Positions 22,167 through 34,665 of a stretch of DNA of 64,000 nt are shown piece after piece. The notes under the pieces were generated by a model, which worked only from the letters and a program-made list of their open reading frames with translations, had not been told where the DNA came from and did no database searches. The stretch covers positions 1,871,001-1,935,000 of the forward strand of contig JBBMOA010000015.1 in assembly GCA_037954235.1 (NCBI GenBank). Reading direction: 5' to 3'. Each line of letters opens with the position of its first letter. The stretch's first letter is position 1. The stretch comes from Aulostomus chinensis. Its lineage: Eukaryota; Chordata; Actinopteri; Syngnathiformes; Aulostomidae. The translations under genes were made by a program, and so were the position numbers.

Positions 22167-23239
22167 ATAAGCCTACCCAGACACAAACAATTATGATAAA
22201 CTGTTCAATAATCAACTGAACGGCGCCCCCTGCAGACCAACTAAAGTTCAGTTTGATCCAGGCTGGGACCCCCGTCTTTAGGTTGGACACCTCTCTCACC
22301 TCACACTGTGGGTCTGTTGGGGGGGGGGGCTCATCGATCATCGCAAGAGAAGCACGAGAGTTGCAGCTGATCGCCATCGCAGCTTCGACGTGGAAAAGCG
22401 CAGGCTTCCTGTGTGGTAGTGAGCTGTTCTTTGTTCCGTGCTGTGTGATTTCCTCCTGTTTTCCAAATGTTTTATTTTTTCGCTTCAGAAAAAAAAAGTT
22501 GTTCTCAAAGCTCTGAAATGTAATTTTAAACAAAGGGAGAGATGATCCTGTTTCTGCTGGAGAAATACAGAGAAAACAGACAAAAGCACCACGCGTTCGT
22601 TTGGTTTGTTCACGAACGGAAGGATGCAGGTTCAGAACCAGGACCAGAGGGACCAGGACCGGGTCCGAGACCCGAGGAGGAGAAACACGGTGGACAAACT
22701 TAGTGCAGGTCAAAGGTCACAGCCACTGTCACTGGTGTAAATACTGAATAGGAACTAAACTCATTTTCATTTCTTGGTTAAACATTCACACGAGACCAAG
22801 AACTAAACTCAGCCCAGAAAGAACCCACAACAAACTAACAGAACCCGGTGGTTCCACCTGGTTCTGATGTTCTGACTCACTCCATCCATCCTGCAGTTCT
22901 GCTTATTGACCACTAGAGAGCAGCATCGACCAACGTTGCCTGACTGGGACGCGGGCTCATCCACAAGTGATGCTTTTAGCGCATGGAAGAATAAATGATT
23001 TGAACTTTGCATCATCAAATGTGATAAATATGTAGACGTCACTGGTGAGAAGTTACTGGAGTTTCATCGGAATTCTTCTCAAACTGGGAAACATCCAGTT
23101 CAGAGGCGGAGAAACCAACCAGAATATTAAAGCAGAGAAGAACTGAAGCGTCAGTGAATGCATCTTCACGGTGAGACGTTCAGGTGCGTGGAACCGCGGG
23201 ACCAGAGGACACAAGACCACACGTCATTCTCAGGTTTGT

Positions 23240-23253
23240 CCAGAAGGGGGCAG
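23240..23253 (+). promoter_or_regulatory. CTCF-like motif
   Basis: CCAGAAGGGGGCAG matches the CTCF core at 13 of 14 positions. This is a motif match only. Confidence 0.3.
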
Positions 23254-23767
23254 ACAAACCCAGGATGGTGGGAACACAGTGCTCGTGTTTGAGGAGGAAG
23301 TTCAGCCCAGAAGGTATTGAAACGACAAAGAAAACAATACACACTCAAATACTGCACCGAGTACATAGTTGGGAAAAATATATGTAAAAGTACTGCAAAA
23401 GTGAGGTGACTAAATTGCATGTTCGTTCGAGGAGGAAGTGAGTGGACAACATGTTGACCTGGACAGATAAATATGAACATACCTGAGTGTTACTGTGTAT
23501 GTAGAAGTACCAGCGTGTACCTACACGAGTACAAATACTTGCTGCCTTTTTCTGTGTTGGTTAGAAATCCCACTGAGGGTGAATGAGTGAACCTTCCTCA
23601 GACGTGTACATACTGAACTCTTACTGTAGTTTTACTTTAGTACTGTGTTTCAGTATGATGTTTAGGTATGTGTACTTTACCAAGGTATTTGCATTTATGG
23701 GACTTTGTACTTTTACTTCACTACACTGACCTGAAACCATCTGTTACTTTGAAGAGAAAGATTTTGC

Positions 23768-24123
23768 AAAGGGCTGCCCTGTGGCCTCACAGCAAGAAGG
23801 TTCCAGGTTCGAGTCCCGGCTGCAGCACGGGGTCTTTCTGGGTGAGTCTCCATGTTCTCCCTGTTCCTGCTGGGTTCTCTCTGGTACTCCAGCTTCCTCC
23901 ACAGTCCAAAGACATCAAGAGGGACCAGGTTAATCCAGACTCTAAATTGACCGTAGGTGTGAATGGTTGTTCGTCTCTGTGTTTTGGCCCTGCCATGGAC
24001 TGGTGACCTGTCCAGGGTGAACCCCGCCTCTCGCCCGGTGACGCTGGGATAGGCTCCACCCCCCACCCCACCCCCCCGCGATTCTTAATGTAGGATAAGG
24101 GGAAGACAATGGATGGATGGATG
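23768..24123 (+). mobile_element. tRNA-headed SINE, copy A
   Basis: It begins GGGCTGC, contains an RNA polymerase III B-box-like GGTTCGAGTCC (about 23806) and ends in a GGATGGATGG tail. It is flanked by GATTTTGC at 23760-23767 and 24124-24131, a probable target-site duplication. Compared with copy C it lacks about 24 bases of the head that include the A-box region. The body has the teleost-wide block around CACAGTCCAAAGACATCA. Protein frames inside it are not genes. Confidence 0.8.
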
Positions 24124-26374
24124 GATTTTGCGTAGAAAACCTGATGAAGATGAAGTACTTTCCAACACTGGAATACTATATGTAGAATGTGTACTTTTAC
24201 TTTTGATACTGAAGTCAACTCAATAGCAAATACTTCTCTGCTTTAACTAGTACTTTGAATGCAGACATTTTGTTACCAGAGTAGTTCTTTTATCTGGGTA
24301 TTTATACCTTTACCTTGGTAAATTGTTAGTTTATCGATTACTCGGGAGTTATTGACCCGTTGGAGGGATTATGATCCTGAATGATGGTGAAGATGGGGAC
24401 AGTGGGCTACCCTGGAGTCGGAGGGACTCTGTGTCATCTGCAGATTCTCAGGGGGTGATGGGGTGGGGGGGCTTAGCAGCGGCTGGCCCATCAGTAGGAG
24501 ATCCGGGTCTGTAATCTCAGGCGAGGACGAGTCCGGCTGGTTTGGGAGGATGTTTGCGGCATCAAATTTTGAGGTGATTTTAAAGAATTGTGGCTTAAAA
24601 CTCAGAGTTTCCCCGCACGAGAACAAAGACATGGAACATTTTTTGTGGTCCAAGTTGCTTTGAAGGATTAAAAAGAACTGAAATGTTGCACAAACAATCT
24701 GAGCTCGTGTCCTGCTGGCCAGTCCACGCCCAGCGTGCATCACTCGTCTCCTCCTCTGCCACTGCCGACCCCCACTTTAGCACACAGTGGATTAGGTTCC
24801 CTTACAGGTGGCCGTCCCTCCCCCAGACCCCTAACGATGGTCCAGTGTGGGTCCTCCAGCCTGAGGTTGTTCTAACGCTCAGATAACTGAAGCCAGACTT
24901 CAGCCTCGTGGCTTCACCTGCCTGCACTCACCTTTCCGTCTGCGTCGGTGCGTCACGTGACGTGCTGAGCTCGTGTCAGTCAGACTAATGACCTCATCAT
25001 CGTCTGCTGAAGCTGCGTCTCTTAACCGTCCGTCAATCAAATGGAAAAAGATTCAGAAACCTTTCAGCTGCTGAGATGTCTCGCATTTCCAACGGTCGAT
25101 GATGTCACGACGACGATGGTGTTGGGGGTGTGTTTCTTTAATGAGCTCAGGGGTTTTCAATCAGGAGCCATTTTCAGGAACTCATTTATAGTTTCCCATC
25201 ATGGTTGTCATTTATCCGCCCGTTCGTCTCTCTCTGGTGTTGCCGAGGAAGATTCCTCAGGTGGTTAATGCAATAATTGTGATGATAATGTCGAGTTAAT
25301 CGCTGAGATCTGGTAACACGATGAAGTCGGTCGGCAGCAATAAATGTGCCGAGTAACAGCCGGGATGGAATTTCATCCATCATCGGATACATGGGATGTC
25401 ATTAAAGACAGTTTTAGTTTCATTCAGAGCCAAACGGAGGACGATTTCTCCCCCGTAGTCGCCTGTCAGCGTGTAACAGAAGGTCAAAGTTCAACCTGCT
25501 GACGATCCACCTGAGCTTCACCTGCTGTTCCTCTTCAAATACTCAGAAGCAGATGTTTGCACTGCAGATGTACTTCATCTCTTTGGAGGTCGTTCAGGAA
25601 TATTTCTTTCTTCTATTGTGAGGAAGCAGCCCCCCCCCCCCACCTCTTTTTACCTCGTTTTTCTACATCAGCACAAAGGCAGCCAGCACTCCTTCCTGAC
25701 CACAAGCCTCCACTTCATCTCTGCTTCCTCCCGCCTGGAGAACTTTTCTCTCCTGTTTACCATTTTGTCTGAAACTTTCGCCAGAAACCATCACCGAGCC
25801 GTGGTTTATGGCACGTGAACGCGAGGGCGTCCTACAGCCGTCGTCAGAGGTGTTCGTGAAGGCTCAACACGCGTAAGTTCACGCGTAGGGGGATGACATC
25901 ACCAGCTGCTATCGCTGTGATTGGCATTGAAGGTCGCCAACATTTATTCTGCATCCTCGCGGTTTCGGTGCAAACCGACTGCTTAGTTTCTTTCCTGAAG
26001 ACAAAACCATGAGACGTTTGTTGAGGTGAGTCAGAGTGACGTGAATTCATGTGCTCCGTTTTACATGACAGTCATTTTTACTTCATCCCGTGTTTTAGTG
26101 GCTTATTAACAGCTGTTTGTTTGCTGTCCCACGCCTCCATCTCATATTTGAAGAGAGACTTCTACACATTATGCAGATTTTTTTAACTTATTTAATTTAT
26201 TTCATCATGTTGTGAACTGCTGATGAACGCTGACAAAGGAAAAATGAAGTTGGTCTTCTTTTTCAATATGCGTCACTTAGCTTGAGCCAGTGGGTCAAAC
26301 CATGTTCTAGTTGGTGTGTTTGAATAGAATAAAAAAGGAAAAATAGAAGAACCACTCGTTACAATAAATGAATC

Positions 26375-26746
26375 CATCCATCCATCGTCTTCCACTTATT
26401 CCTACATTAAGGGTCGCGGGGGGGGGGTGGAGCCTATCTCAGCATCAACGGGCGAGAGGCGGGGTTCACCCTGGACACGTCACCAGTCCATGGCAGGGCC
26501 AACACATAGAGACAGACAACCATTGGCTCTCCCAGCCACGCCTACGGTCAATTTAGAGTCTGGATTAACCTGGTCCCTCTTGATGTCTTTGGACTGTGGA
26601 GGAAGCTGGAGTACCAGAGAGAACCCAGCAGGAACAGGGAGAACATGGAGACTCACCCAGAAAGACCCCGTGCTGCAGCCGGGGCTCCACCCACAACCTT
26701 CTTGCTGGGGGGCCACAGGGAGGACCACTGCTCCACCGTGCAGCCC
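26375..26746 (-). mobile_element. tRNA-headed SINE, copy B (reverse orientation)
   Basis: On the minus strand it reads from GGGCTGCACGGTGGAGCAG to a GGATGGATGG tail. It is flanked by an exact 11-base target-site duplication ATAAATGAATC at 26364-26374 and 26747-26757. It shares with copy A the segment around GGGACCAGGTTAATCCAGAC, so A and B are the closest pair. The B-box region is mutated. Confidence 0.88.
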
Positions 26747-27454
26747 ATAAATGAATCAAAGAGATAATTCATCTCCAGCATCCCCCAGGTGATCACATGG
26801 GTTTTATCACCTAGGTGACGATGTGGTGACCTGTTGGGGTTTGAGTTTCCACATTTTCTTACTCCACTGGACCTTTCACAGAAATGTACCCGCAGTTTCA
26901 GCAATTTACAGAACCTTTGGGTTTTGATCAGCAGCTCTTCAGAAGGGCGCTTCTTCAAAGAAATAACTTCCCACTTCACTTCTTAAGCTGAACAAAAACT
27001 CCTCCTAAATGAATGGCTTTTGCTCACAGCTTGTGGCCGCAGCTGGCAGCATTGTTGCCTCCTCTCCTCCTCTGGCCACCGAACAGACGGGCGGAGGATG
27101 AAGGGCGACGGAGGGGGTGAACACAACAGGTACAAACATGAAACAGCTGCAATTACCACCGTCCGTCCCTCTGTCCGCCGCTATCTGGCTTGACGAGGTG
27201 TTAGATGATTTATTTTTCTTTATTTTCTGATGAGGGTTGCTTGGTTCTTTGGGCGACTTTTTTTTTTTTTTCACAGTCAATCATCCAGATGAAAAGCTGG
27301 GGTTCTGTTTCTGTTTCGCTTTAATGCTGCTCACTAGCATGTGAGACCGTTGATAATCAGAAGACTTGGATGCTTGAAGACGTTGACAGCAACACCTCCA
27401 GGCGTGCAGGGCAGAGATGGACAGACAGATCACCAAGTTCTGTTCTGGCTTGGT

Positions 27455-27640
27455 TTAGCAGAGCGGCTCGGGAGAAATTCCATTCCTTTCAATTTATTTT
27501 TAGAATCTGTTGGTGACTGAATATCTTGGCACTGGAGTCCCTCAGGAGTCGATACTGGGGTCGGTTTTATTTTGATAATACGCCTAAATGTAGCCAACAG
27601 AATTGCTGTTGATTGCTACACTGACCATGCAAAGCCCCTC
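27455..27640 (+). mobile_element. Relic of an L2-like LINE reverse transcriptase
   Basis: The frame from 27534 reads GVPQESILGSVLF before stops, close to the GVPQGSILGPLLF motif of L2/Rex-type LINE reverse transcriptases. About 80 bases later, in another frame (27614), Cys-Tyr-Thr-Asp stands where the catalytic CYADD motif belongs. Upstream Trp-Phe-Ser near 27457 fits the preceding conserved block. The frame change, stop codons and altered catalytic residues show a dead fragment. Confidence 0.6.
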
Positions 27641-28952
27641 TCAAGTCTTACGGAGTGTTTACATGTTTGGACTGAACGTGGTGGCTTGTTACAAGAATTT
27701 CTGGTCTTGTGAAGTCGGAGGCACCGGATGATTGATGAGGATGTGGATTAACCAGTTGGTGCGTTGGAGAGGTTGTGAGGGAAGTTTTGGACGTTTGGTC
27801 TCCGTGAGCTTCAAGCAACAGATGTGGCTGGCAATGTTTAACCTCAAAAAAAAAAAAAAAAAACTTTCAGAAAAACAGTCGGGACTCCAACCTGGAGGCT
27901 CCTCGCTCACGGCGGTGCTGCGCGGGGTTGACAGTCAGCTGTGCTTCATCAGGACCTTTTCACTTTCTTTTAAAAACCCTTTTTTTTAATTGAATCCATC
28001 AAATAATGAACAAAAATTCCCAGTAGATTGAAATCGTTTCCTTCTTTTATATCTTAAGTGTTTTTTTTATATAAAATACAGTGCAATTTATTGTTGTGTC
28101 AAGCTGTTCGTTCAAGCTCTTTTTTAATCTGTTGTTTAAACAGCAGATACGTTTGACAAGCGTCAGGAGTAAACCAAGCTTGTGTCAGCTGACATCTGCT
28201 GTCATTCCTGCGAGGACTCCGTCAGCTCTCCTCCTCGACCTCCTCACTAACAGAACAATACTCAGGTGCTTCCAGATATGAATCTCATAAAATCTGGTAC
28301 TCTCATCATCTGTCACTCCACTGTAGCTCATCTCCTTTCATTCTTCATGTTCTTCACGTCCGTGTTTGCGCAGCAGTTCCCTTGACCTGCAACTTCCTTC
28401 CCACCTCCTCTTGTTCAGTTCGCCAGTTTCAGTTTGGAGCATGACTCGTCAAAACCGGCCAGCTCTTGTGTGAAACGCGCCCTTGAGGCCGAGCGTATAG
28501 ACTCATCATTTTAAGTCCCCACCACAGTGAAAATGCATTTGTAACACAACTGGAGGGATTCGCACTGTCGGTGACATTGGTTCCATAAAGAACATGTTCT
28601 CATATGTTAGCATCAAGTGCTTCTCTATCTGAAGCTACAGCACGAAAGCTGCATAGACGCGACGCTACTGACACACATGCACACAGATGGGGCCTGCAGA
28701 CCTCACGTATCACCCTCACTGGTCATGATGTCACTGACAGCGCCGACCTCGTCCTCGAGGATCAAGAACCGCCACGTAACCCTCCAAACAGTCCCAGAGT
28801 CCCATGATGCATCAGCGCTGCAGTGGCACTTCAGCCTACAGCTCGCAGACGTTTCTTTCTTTCCTGCTTCACTTCTTTCTGCCTCCAGAAGTCAGAAAAG
28901 GCCAGAAACGTATGTTAGCATGACGCTAATAACAACCAAGGGTCACTTCCGC

Positions 28953-29010
28953 CGGTGACCACGTTGAAGTGCCCTTGAGCAAGAGTCTGAGCCCGTAATT
29001 GCTCCCTATG
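28953..29010 (+). mobile_element. Fragment of a SINE-like repeat
   Basis: GTGCCCTTGAGCAAGAGTCT followed by AATTGCTCCCTATG corresponds to the body of the element at 37057-37234 in the opposite orientation. Only about 50 bases remain. Confidence 0.45.
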
Positions 29011-29592
29011 CAGAAGTTTGAACAAAAAAAAGATTTGTTAGGAAGGAATGGTTGTCTCACCCCCCCCCCCCACGACTCGTCCGACATCGCCCGTATTTTT
29101 CAACAGCTTCACCTCGCATTTACTGATCGTTTTATGACAAGATCATCATTCCTTGACTTGGTGATTGATCATCATAGCAGCTCATTATATTGGGGATTGT
29201 GCTGTTGGTTGTCTTGTTGCCATGGCAGCCGCGTACCTGCCCAGCGTCTGTCAGCCAGGTCGGTCTGATTCAGCAGAGACCAGAAAATCCCTCAAACGCC
29301 GCGGCGCGTGATATGAAGTGAGTTCTTTACCTGTGCTTTGGGGTTAATAACTTGTCATTTGTGAGCCACTTTTCTTCTGCTCTGTCTTTCGTTGTGTGTT
29401 GTCGTCGCCTCCATTTGTCTGAGTTTGACAGCAGCTGGGAGAGTTTCGATGCTCTTTCTCTTAATGGAAGGATTTTGCAGGTATTGACATCCTGTGGACG
29501 CATTCCTGATCGAAGAGTACGTCATTAATGGGCGAATCATGAAAGATCAACCAGCGCCTCCCACCTGACCCGCTCAGAACCACCTGATTCAT

Positions 29593-29967
29593 CGCCCATC
29601 GTCGTCTACCGCTTATTCCTTACTAGTAAGGGTTGTGGGGGGGTGGAGCCTATCCCAGCATCTACAGGCGAGAGGCGGGGTTCCCCCTGGACAGGTCGCC
29701 AGTCCATCGCAGGGCCAACACACAGAGACGAACAACCATTCACACTCACATTCACACCTACGGTCAATTTAGAGTATCAATCAGCCTCGTCCCCAAATTG
29801 ATGTCTTTGGACTGTGGAGGAAGCTGGAGTACCAGAGAGAACCCAGCAGGAACAGGGAGAACATGGAGACTCACACAGAAAGATCCCGCGCCCGAGCCGG
29901 GACTCGAACCCAGAACCTTCTTGCTGTGAGGCCACAGTGCTGACCACTGCACCACCGTGCAGCCCGT
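29593..29967 (-). mobile_element. tRNA-headed SINE, copy C (reverse orientation, best-preserved head)
   Basis: On the minus strand it starts GGGCTGCACGGTGGTGCAG, with an A-box-like GGTGCAGTGGT and a B-box-like GGTTCGAGTCC. It is flanked by an exact 11-base target-site duplication ACCTGATTCAT at 29582-29592 and 29968-29978. The body differs from A and B around the rightmost third, and the tail is eroded. Confidence 0.88.
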
Positions 29968-30581
29968 ACCTGATTCATTTTTATTTTAATTTTTAAAATA
30001 ATTTCAGCGCTTTTCAATGAAGGATGTGAAATTCTGCAAAACTTCACGAGGACTGGAAGAAGCCACGAGAAATTTTCAGGGATAAAAACCACATTTGAGT
30101 TCCGTGAAATCGGCTGCTTCTATTGGACATCTGCAGGTGAGAGACAAATATCCCAGTTTGTTCGGAACAACGTTCCTCACATTGAGCATCCAAATACCAT
30201 TTGATACGCCACAGTTTCAAGAGCAGACCTCGCGAATTTCCTGTCTTTGGCACTGATTGATGGAATTCTTCTTTTCTTTTCACCACTGGGGAGATTTGTC
30301 TTTATGTTTCTGCTCATCTGAACACAACCGTGATCTTAACTCAGCCCTAACCGAGTGTTTTTGCGTCCGAAGCGAATCTCATCAGGCTGAAAATGAGTCA
30401 GATCAAAGGCTGGGAATGATCGACCTGTTGAAACGGGCCTCGGCAGCCTGGGTGAGTTCATCTGGTTTCTGAAAATTCTCCTGAGAAACTTTATAAAGGT
30501 TTTTTTTTTGGCTGAAATCTCAAGGCCCACATCAGCATGTGAGGTGAGAGTTTGGCCAAAGCAAATGATTTTATGGTGTTG

Positions 30582-30720
30582 CAGGGCTGAAGCCGTCTAT
30601 TGTGTCGCCTCCCAACTCGGCGCCTGCTGGTTTGATTCCCTGTGTTCCCTCCAGCTTGGTTGGAGTCTGCGCTGACACAATTGGTCATGTCTTCGGGTAG
30701 AAGCGGGATGAGGGGACGAG
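30582..30720 (+). mobile_element. Possible tRNA-derived SINE relic
   Basis: A B-box-like GGTTTGATTCC (30629-30639) follows a GTCGCCTCCCAAC stretch, the layout of a tRNA-derived head. No target duplication or tail was found. Confidence 0.3.
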
Positions 30721-31321
30721 TCCTGGAGGAGGACGTGGGAGTCCCTGGAGCAGCGACCGGGACAGTTTGATGTGGGCGGGCAAATAAATAGATTATTAGA
30801 AAGAAAGGCCTGGTTTTTACCCAGATTTGGAGCTTATCGCCACCACGATTCCTTGTGCGTCAAAATAACTTTCTAACCGAAACGAATCGCCGTTATCTTA
30901 CATGATCAGTCCACAGATATTGGGAGGGAGATGGAGGAGAGAGGGAGAGAAAAGAAGCGGAGAGATATGCTGGAGGATTAGCTGAGAGGAGCTTCCCTGT
31001 GGCGAGCGGGCCTTCTCGTTCCCAGGAACGCCAGCGGGAACACTGTAAGGTGATTACTGTGTCGTTTGCCATCGGTCCAGTGGTTCAGCACTATGGACAC
31101 AAGAGCCTGACTGCCTCCACTCTGCACAATGGGAATCACAGACTTTACATGCTTCTCTCTCAGCAAAACCCTGCCAGAGCGCACAGACGGAGGAGATGTG
31201 GGTCTAATATGATGCGGCCCGAGAGTCCGTGATAGTCGTGGCCACCGACGCTGAACAAGAGAGTGAGACGGTCAGCAAAAGCTTCAGGAATCCTCCTCCA
31301 CATAAAACAGCTGGGTTCCTA

Positions 31322-31339
31322 GTGTGTGTGTGTGTGTGT
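31322..31339. repeat. (TG)n microsatellite
   Basis: Nine TG units. Confidence 0.9.
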
Positions 31340-31485
31340 TGTAGGAGATGGGTGATGAGGGAAGGAAAGGTCGTTCATTTCTTCTCTCTGAATCAAAGGC
31401 AGACGTGGCCTTGCAGTGCAACACCATGGCCAGAGGGGGTGGACACGAGGCCGCGGATGGTTGCAACGAGCAGTCAAAAGAGGAT

Positions 31486-31488
<3 letters not shown>

Positions 31489-31517
<29 letters not shown>
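31489..31517. repeat. (CA)n microsatellite
   Basis: CA tract of 29 bases, about 150 bases from the TG tract at 31322. The two are in opposite sense and could pair. Confidence 0.95.
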
Positions 31518-31519
<2 letters not shown>

Positions 31520-31917
31520 AAAGTAGGTGCAGCTGTGAGAACATTCCATTCATATATCTATGGGTGTCGCAGGTTACGTTCAGGCACAAAAACACTTGAT
31601 GAGGTTTTTGGGAAAGACAGAAGTTGGAAGCGAGCACTCACCACTGGCGCCACCAAACTCAGCCGCTGGCTCCTGTCGGCCGTAGCTCGGATTCCAAAAT
31701 AAACCAGGATCAGGATCCTCAATACAGCAGCCACCACCAGGGCGGCGTGAGCATGTGCCTCCTGCACCGCAGTCGCGTATCAGTCCATCCGTCGCTCCCT
31801 CCACTTCTGCATACGGACTCTTCTCCACTTCGATCGGTGTCATGTGACTTCCTTATCAGTGTCTTAACTTCCCCCGGCATTGATGAGACACTACAGCGAT
31901 CTGTGTTATTACTGTCA

Positions 31918-31931
31918 GCAGCAGAGGGCGC
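31918..31931 (+). promoter_or_regulatory. CTCF-like motif
   Basis: GCAGCAGAGGGCGC matches the CTCF core at 13 of 14 positions. It lies between the two genes, in the orientation pointing to zbtb16. This is a motif match only. Confidence 0.35.
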
Positions 31932-33330
31932 CATGGCGCTTGTAGCCCCACCAGGTCAATAAGTGTTGTATGTTTTCATAGAATCCAGTGGTCATCATGA
32001 GGGGGAGACACGAATGAACACAGACATCAGGTTGAGCCTGGGAAATCACTTCTTTTACAGAAACTGTGTTTTCTCAGCTTTGTGTCTAAAAATGAGTTCT
32101 TCATGAAAAACAGTGTTAAATTGACTGCAGCACGACTGAGTCAGAATTCCATTCAAAAAACAGGCGTCATCTTGTTGAATGACGCAAACAAACACAAATT
32201 CTCGCTTTCTTCAAATCAACGTCACGATTTAGTTTCTTCTGCATTGTTTTGATTCGTTTTTAGCAAATAAATCCCTATTTGGAGGAGCCCAGGCTCACAT
32301 CAGGCGCTACAGTTAAGTTGACGAGGTATTAATGCTCTACGGTCATTAAAAAAAGCACTGCTATTCATAATGTCATATTACAGTGAATCAGTTCACATTG
32401 TTGGGACAAAAGTACTTTATATATTTTGATGACAAAGTGATTCCACTGTCTAATTTTGCAACCTGAATTACTTCTTCAAATGTCTCTGGGACTTGATGAC
32501 TGTGCAGCTCTGCATTAGACGAGCGTCCAACCATGAGGACTCATCGTCTGCCTCTCTAACGATCATTTTTTTGGTCAAACATTAAGAGAGCAAGTCAGAA
32601 AATAGGATGAAGTACAACTCATCAACAAAGTTATTGAGGCCTGTTATTTACTTGCACATCAGATTCTACCTCGATCATATAAGTGGAGTTTTTTTTCTCC
32701 AAAAACTGTCCTACAAAAACCCCATCTTGCCTCCCATAGAACCGTGCTGAGAGAGAGAGAGAAGTGTGGAGTTCCCATTTTTAAAAGGATTTGAGTGTCT
32801 GTTAAGTGGGTCACCTCGCTGAGCAGCGTCCAAGAGGAAAAGCCTCGCCGCTCTCGCCGCAGGATCCAGCAGGAAGTCGGCGGAGGAGCGACAGAGGGCC
32901 ACACCGCTGCCGCCTAAACACACATCTTGGCGTGTGTGTAGCAATTGATTTTTTTTTCTGCTCATTAATATAATCTGAGGTGATGGCCTTCATTACTGCA
33001 CCTTGGCGGCGCGCCTTTCAAAGCTCCACGTTGAGTCTGACCCAACACGGCCCACTCAGCTTCCTCCCTCCTGCTTCTCCTCCCCGCCGCCCGTCCTCCC
33101 GTCTTCATTTCTTATTGAGTCTTTCCCTTAACACATTACAGTGAAGTGAGATTCGTTTAAGTACACAGACTTTGTGCTAAACTCGTCTGTCGCTGGGCTT
33201 TTTCAGCTGCTCTGAGACGTCCAGGCAATGTCCTTTGAAAGGAAAGAGGCTATTAAGCGTCCAGGAAGGATGGAGGGAATCGGGGAGATTGAATGCAGGT
33301 AGACAAACAAATTCACACGCTGACACAGGG

Positions 33331-33348
33331 TGTGTGTGTGTGTGTGTG
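33331..33348. repeat. (TG)n microsatellite
   Basis: Nine TG units. Confidence 0.9.
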
Positions 33349-34441
33349 AGTGTGAAATGTACTACATCTTTTAACTACCACCTGTTTTTTTTCCAAGTAT
33401 TTTCCAAATGTCCTCATCATGTGGTTACTGAGGTTTTACCAGTTTAATGCTGTTTCACTTGGTTTCTGCTCCACTACAGTAGGCGTCTTCACTCTCCGCG
33501 TGTGCCCGCTGGCGTTGGTGATCATCTGGTCCCCTCTCCTTTTCAGTTTAATCCCTTAAAATAACATCGGTGGTCAATAAACCTCAAGATAATTTAGCAT
33601 AAAATACATCAATGAATACCAAAAAGAACCAGTATGTGAGTCTGAGTTGAGCTCAAGGAAATTCACTGTTACCAAAAATAAAAAGGTGCCCATCCTAAAG
33701 GAATACGGTACGATCAGCCAGTCACACGAGGAGATGCCCCTCCTGGTTCCTCCCCCTCTGATTTAACACATTTAGCATCTTTAACTCATTTCTTCCAGGA
33801 TGTCAACACCTTCGCCGGCCTCGTTCTTCCCCCCGGGCCAGAACAAGAGTGCCGGGTGTGGAACAGGACTCCCTGAGGAAAGACCCGTCACTGTACAGTG
33901 AAATCCCTCTGATTCATGTGGTCAGCGTCGGCCTCGTCCACTCTGGCTCCTCCAGGCTCAGGAGGCCCGGGAGCCTGGAGGAGGATCGATCTCCTGTCAG
34001 ACTGCAACCGGGGCTTCTCCCCTCTCAGATCACCACTTTTCCATTCCATAAAAAAAACATAAAACCATTACTTCACATTGGCTCACTGATCTTCTTGATT
34101 TGTTGAAATGAATTGAAAGGAATAAACAAATGACGAAAAGGGGCGTGAACAGACGCAATCGTCAGCAGGAACCAGGCGACTTGCGGCAGTGCCGTGAACA
34201 GTGGCGTGTTGCTCTACCTGGATGCATCAATGTGTTCGTGTCTGCACGATCTCACGGGAACACGTGAAACCGTCTCACAGGCCTACAGCAAAGTAACGTG
34301 GCGACGGAGAGATGAAGTCTGCCGTTGGAGGGTTGGCGAGCAGGGAAGAAACTTGAAACTTTGGTTTTTTTAACTTTCTAAAGTTTCTTGAAATTAAATT
34401 TGCTGACGTAAAATGTTTTATGATGTACAGACTTCGTAAGC

Positions 34442-34494
34442 GAGGAGGAGGAGGAAGAGCAGGAGGAGGAGGAGGAGGAAGAGCAGGAGGAGGA
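34442..34494. repeat. (GAG)n-like purine tract
   Basis: GAGGAG and AGCAGG units over about 53 bases. Confidence 0.9.
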
Positions 34495-34550
34495 TTACTC
34501 CTTGACACATGGACATCCTGAACCTGATGTATTCATCAATTTTGAAGGCA

Positions 34551-34665
34551 GTATGCTAACACTTCCCACCCACTACCATTCATTGTGCTAAGCTAACTAG
34601 CCAAAGAGTCTCTGCCTTCTTGTCTGGTTCTGGAGACGATGGAAAAGAAGAGACTTTCTGATGTC
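34551..34665 (-). mobile_element. Short inverted-repeat element, copy 5 (reverse, truncated)
   Basis: On the minus strand it reads AAGTCTCTTCTTTTCCATCG, then TCTCCAGAACCAGAC, then the core CTAGTTAGCTTAGCACAATG, and stops after GTGTTAGCAT. The right half is missing. Confidence 0.6.

Noticed and set aside
22165..22713. Minus-strand open frame of 182 codons
   Set aside because: No similarity to a known family, no splice or promoter context, and it includes a CA microsatellite. Long for chance but unsupported.
23800..23825. tRNA gene
   Set aside because: The B-box-like sequence belongs to a SINE head; no cloverleaf or intact A box is present.
23713..24218. Similar protein frames at 23.8, 26.5 and 29.8 kb (shared STRENPAGTGRTWRLTQKD)
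   Set aside because: They are translations of the three SINE copies, not a gene family.
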